From Escherichia sp. MOD1-EC7003 (GTDB taxonomy: Bacteria; Pseudomonadota; Gammaproteobacteria; Enterobacterales; Enterobacteriaceae), in contig NZ_PTRE01000030.1 of the NCBI RefSeq assembly GCF_002965065.1, positions 43,503-107,502 of the forward strand: DNA of 64,000 nt, read 5' to 3'. How positions within the stretch are numbered: position 1 is the first letter of the stretch; every line of letters begins with the position of its first letter. The notes below the pieces were generated by a model. It was not told the origin of the DNA. It ran no database searches and saw only the letters and a list, made by a program, of their open reading frames with translations. The position numbers and the translations under genes were made by a program. Of this stretch, positions 62,932 to 64,000 are shown piece by piece.

Positions 62932-63261
62932 TTATACTTCTGCGGGTAAAATATCCGTTATAACGCCTTCACCTATAAATCCGGCTTCCCACAGCAGAAA
63001 CTGACTGCCACAGCTGATCCACGGCATTACAAGTTCAGGATATAAGAACGCTATCTCAAGATTGCGTACCGTTTCGCCAGGGTGAATCGTTTTTCCATAG
63101 CCGTCGATGTAAATCCGGCAGTCATAACCATATGAAGATAATTCATTAATCCCTTTAAAAAAGACAGGGCAGCCGTAAAAACGGTTAGATGATAACAAAG
63201 GGCCACGATGCGATTTTTGCGTTGAAGAGTATAGTGTAATGGTAATCCGAACCTTTCTCAT
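62932..63261 (-). CDS. Small protein resembling a free-standing EF-Tu domain III
   Basis: The 109-residue protein aligns along its length with domain III of elongation factor Tu: an N-terminal KVRITITLYSS strand, a gap with RGPLLSSNRF, a central ...HPGETVRNLEIAFLYPEL and a terminal LLWEAGFIGEGVITDIL. In EF-Tu the equivalent parts read KFESEVYILS, the RHTPFFKGYRP loop, MPGDNIKMVVTLIHPI and REGGRTVGAGVVAKVL. It has no GTPase domain. GGAGGG sits directly before ATG 63261, and it lies between the broken 63274-63607 frame and the SUKH gene in one minus-strand unit. Function unknown; a decoy for toxins that use EF-Tu is inference. Confidence 0.7.
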   Translation of the reverse strand: MRKVRITITLYSSTQKSHRGPLLSSNRFYGCPVFFKGINELSSYGYDCRIYIDGYGKTIHPGETVRNLEIAFLYPELVMPWISCGSQFLLWEAGFIGEGVITDILPAEV

Positions 63262-63273
63262 CGTCCCTCCAAA

Positions 63274-63607
63274 TTAATTACGCTCTTCAATCAAATATGT
63301 CGTTTTATTAGTCCAGGCGATTATTTTATAGGGTCTATTAATAATACCTTTCTGCATATAACCAGCCATAATTTCTGATGGATACCAACCATAACCAAAG
63401 CAAAATAAAGCACCTGCATTAATAATGCTCACTAATTACACTTAGTTTATCATTTTCATTACTGATATTTTTGCCAAATCGGTCATTATCGCCAGAAAAA
63501 CCCAACCGTTGCATTTTTTCAACGTTATCATATCCGGTCACTACCGTTTCAATGAAATTATCACTTATGCTAACCACTATAATACAATCGCTCGGCAGAG
63601 TGTTCAT
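63274..63607 (-). pseudogene. Frame-shifted hypothetical gene, upstream of the EF-Tu-like gene
   Basis: Two open segments on the minus strand look like halves of one gene of about 110 codons. The first starts at ATG 63607 after AAGGAGCAAGGGGAA and runs MNTLPSDCIIVVSISDN to a TAA at 63419. The second, shifted by one base, continues from about 63420 (INAGALFCFGYGWYPSEIM...) to the TAA at 63274-63276, 12 bp before the next gene. Removing one base near GAGCATTATTAAT (63418-63432) would join them as ...SELINAG. I do not recognise the family; by position it could be a third immunity-type gene. Sequencing error or programmed frameshift are alternatives. Confidence 0.6.
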
Positions 63608-63856
63608 TTCCCCTTGCTCCTTCTAAAGTCATTTTTTCACCACAACAATGAATTCAATAGATATAATGAATATATGCGGCCATTTATATATAATTAGCAT
63701 TACACTTTATTGCCTTAATATAACCCAAACAGAAATCGTCCGATAATCAGAAAATGCAATCATTGAATAAAGCAGGAACCTTTTTATCGCATGAGAAACC
63801 GAAGATGGTTGATGCCGTTTCGTCAAACATTACTGTACAAAATATCAGTGTTCAGT
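63608..63856. other. AT-rich non-coding stretch, right-hand accessory region
   Basis: About 250 bp with no convincing gene. It is the likely promoter region of the three minus-strand genes. A 23-codon hydrophobic frame (ATG near 63705, minus strand, ending in IVVVKK) is noted under findings but has a poor ribosome site. Confidence 0.5.
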
Positions 63857-63889
63857 AAAAAACCAGGCTATACTCAAGCCTGGTTTTTT
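63857..63889. terminator. Bidirectional terminator in the accessory region
   Basis: AAAAAACCAGGCT-ATACTCA-AGCCTGGTTTTTT: a 13-bp inverted repeat with A- and T-runs on both sides, a typical intrinsic terminator working in either direction. For a minus-strand gene entering from the right edge it would come about 30 bp after the likely stop codon. Confidence 0.85.
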
Positions 63890-63924
63890 GATGGAATTAC
63901 AGCGTGGCGCAGGCAGGTTTTATT

Positions 63925-64000
63925 TTAACCCGACACTGGCGCTGAGGGATCCCCATAAATCAGCGCTAATAAACCAACACCATATTCTGGTAGGTTTTGG
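63925..64000 (-). CDS. 3' end of an unrecognised minus-strand gene (tentative)
   Basis: The 76 bp at the right edge stay open on the minus strand in at least two frames. The one ending at TAA 63925-63927 reads ...LPEYGVGLLALIYGDPSAP, a plausible protein terminus, and the terminator at 63857 follows. It is not the C-terminus of PolB as I recall it. An alternative frame ends at 63920-63922. The family cannot be determined from so little sequence. Confidence 0.25.
   Translation of the reverse strand, partial: QNLPEYGVGLLALIYGDPSAPVSG

Noticed and set aside
62467..64000. Prophage or insertion sequence in the accessory segment
   Set aside because: No integrase, transposase, terminal inverted repeats or tRNA attachment site is visible in the part inside the window.

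Overview
This is a 64-kb piece of an Escherichia coli chromosome, or that of a very close relative. Protein after protein matches the E. coli family in length and in diagnostic residues, and gene order follows the E. coli 1.4-2.6 min region read in reverse. No rRNA, tRNA, CRISPR array, insertion sequence or prophage was seen. The strain is not K-12 itself: many proteins carry scattered substitutions relative to what I recall of K-12, and the DNA after araD is different.

Layout. (1) 1-6737: pyruvate dehydrogenase locus on the minus strand (lpd 5' part, aceF, aceE, pdhR) with the PdhR operator. (2) 6738-15069: aroP, ampE/ampD, nadC, the type IV pilin-like set ppdD-hofB-hofC, guaC. (3) 15070-20815: coaE, zapD, yacG, two REP blocks, mutT, secA and its arrest-peptide sensor secM. 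(4) 20816-38740: the whole division and cell wall (dcw) cluster on the minus strand, mraZ-rsmH-ftsL-ftsI-murE-murF-mraY-murD-ftsW-murG-murC-ddlB-ftsQ-ftsA-ftsZ-lpxC, driven by a promoter upstream of mraZ with phased MraZ repeats and packed with overlapping start/stop codons. (5) 38741-49500: cra with its leader fruL, ilvIH, leuO, then leuLABCD in the opposite direction. (6) 49492-56162: setA, the small RNA SgrS with its peptide SgrT, sgrR, and the TPP-riboswitch operon thiBPQ. (7) 56163-62466: yabI, araC, the ara regulatory region, araBA, a tandem REP array, araD. (8) 62467-64000: an AT-rich accessory segment where E. coli K-12 has polB.

How the genes work together. The dcw cluster makes lipid II from UDP-MurNAc-peptides (MurC-F, MraY, MurG, DdlB) and builds the septal machine that uses it (FtsZ, FtsA, FtsQ, FtsL, FtsW, FtsI). 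LpxC, SecA/SecM, AmpD and the ZapD-YacG group add envelope synthesis, export, wall recycling and division control. The metabolic loci (ace, ilvIH, leu, thi, ara) each carry recognisable control elements: the PdhR box, a leader peptide and attenuator for leu, a thi-box, and AraC half-sites.

The most unusual part is the last 1.5 kb. Three tightly spaced minus-strand genes look like an orphan immunity-type cassette: a SUKH (SMI1/KNR4-like) protein, a small protein that resembles a free-standing EF-Tu domain III, and a third reading frame that seems broken by one base. No toxin gene is visible before the window ends. Smaller oddities are an FtsQ stop codon that removes the usual ftsQ-ftsA overlap, a strong Shine-Dalgarno sequence for sgrT, and a possible 25-codon plus-strand gene next to cra.
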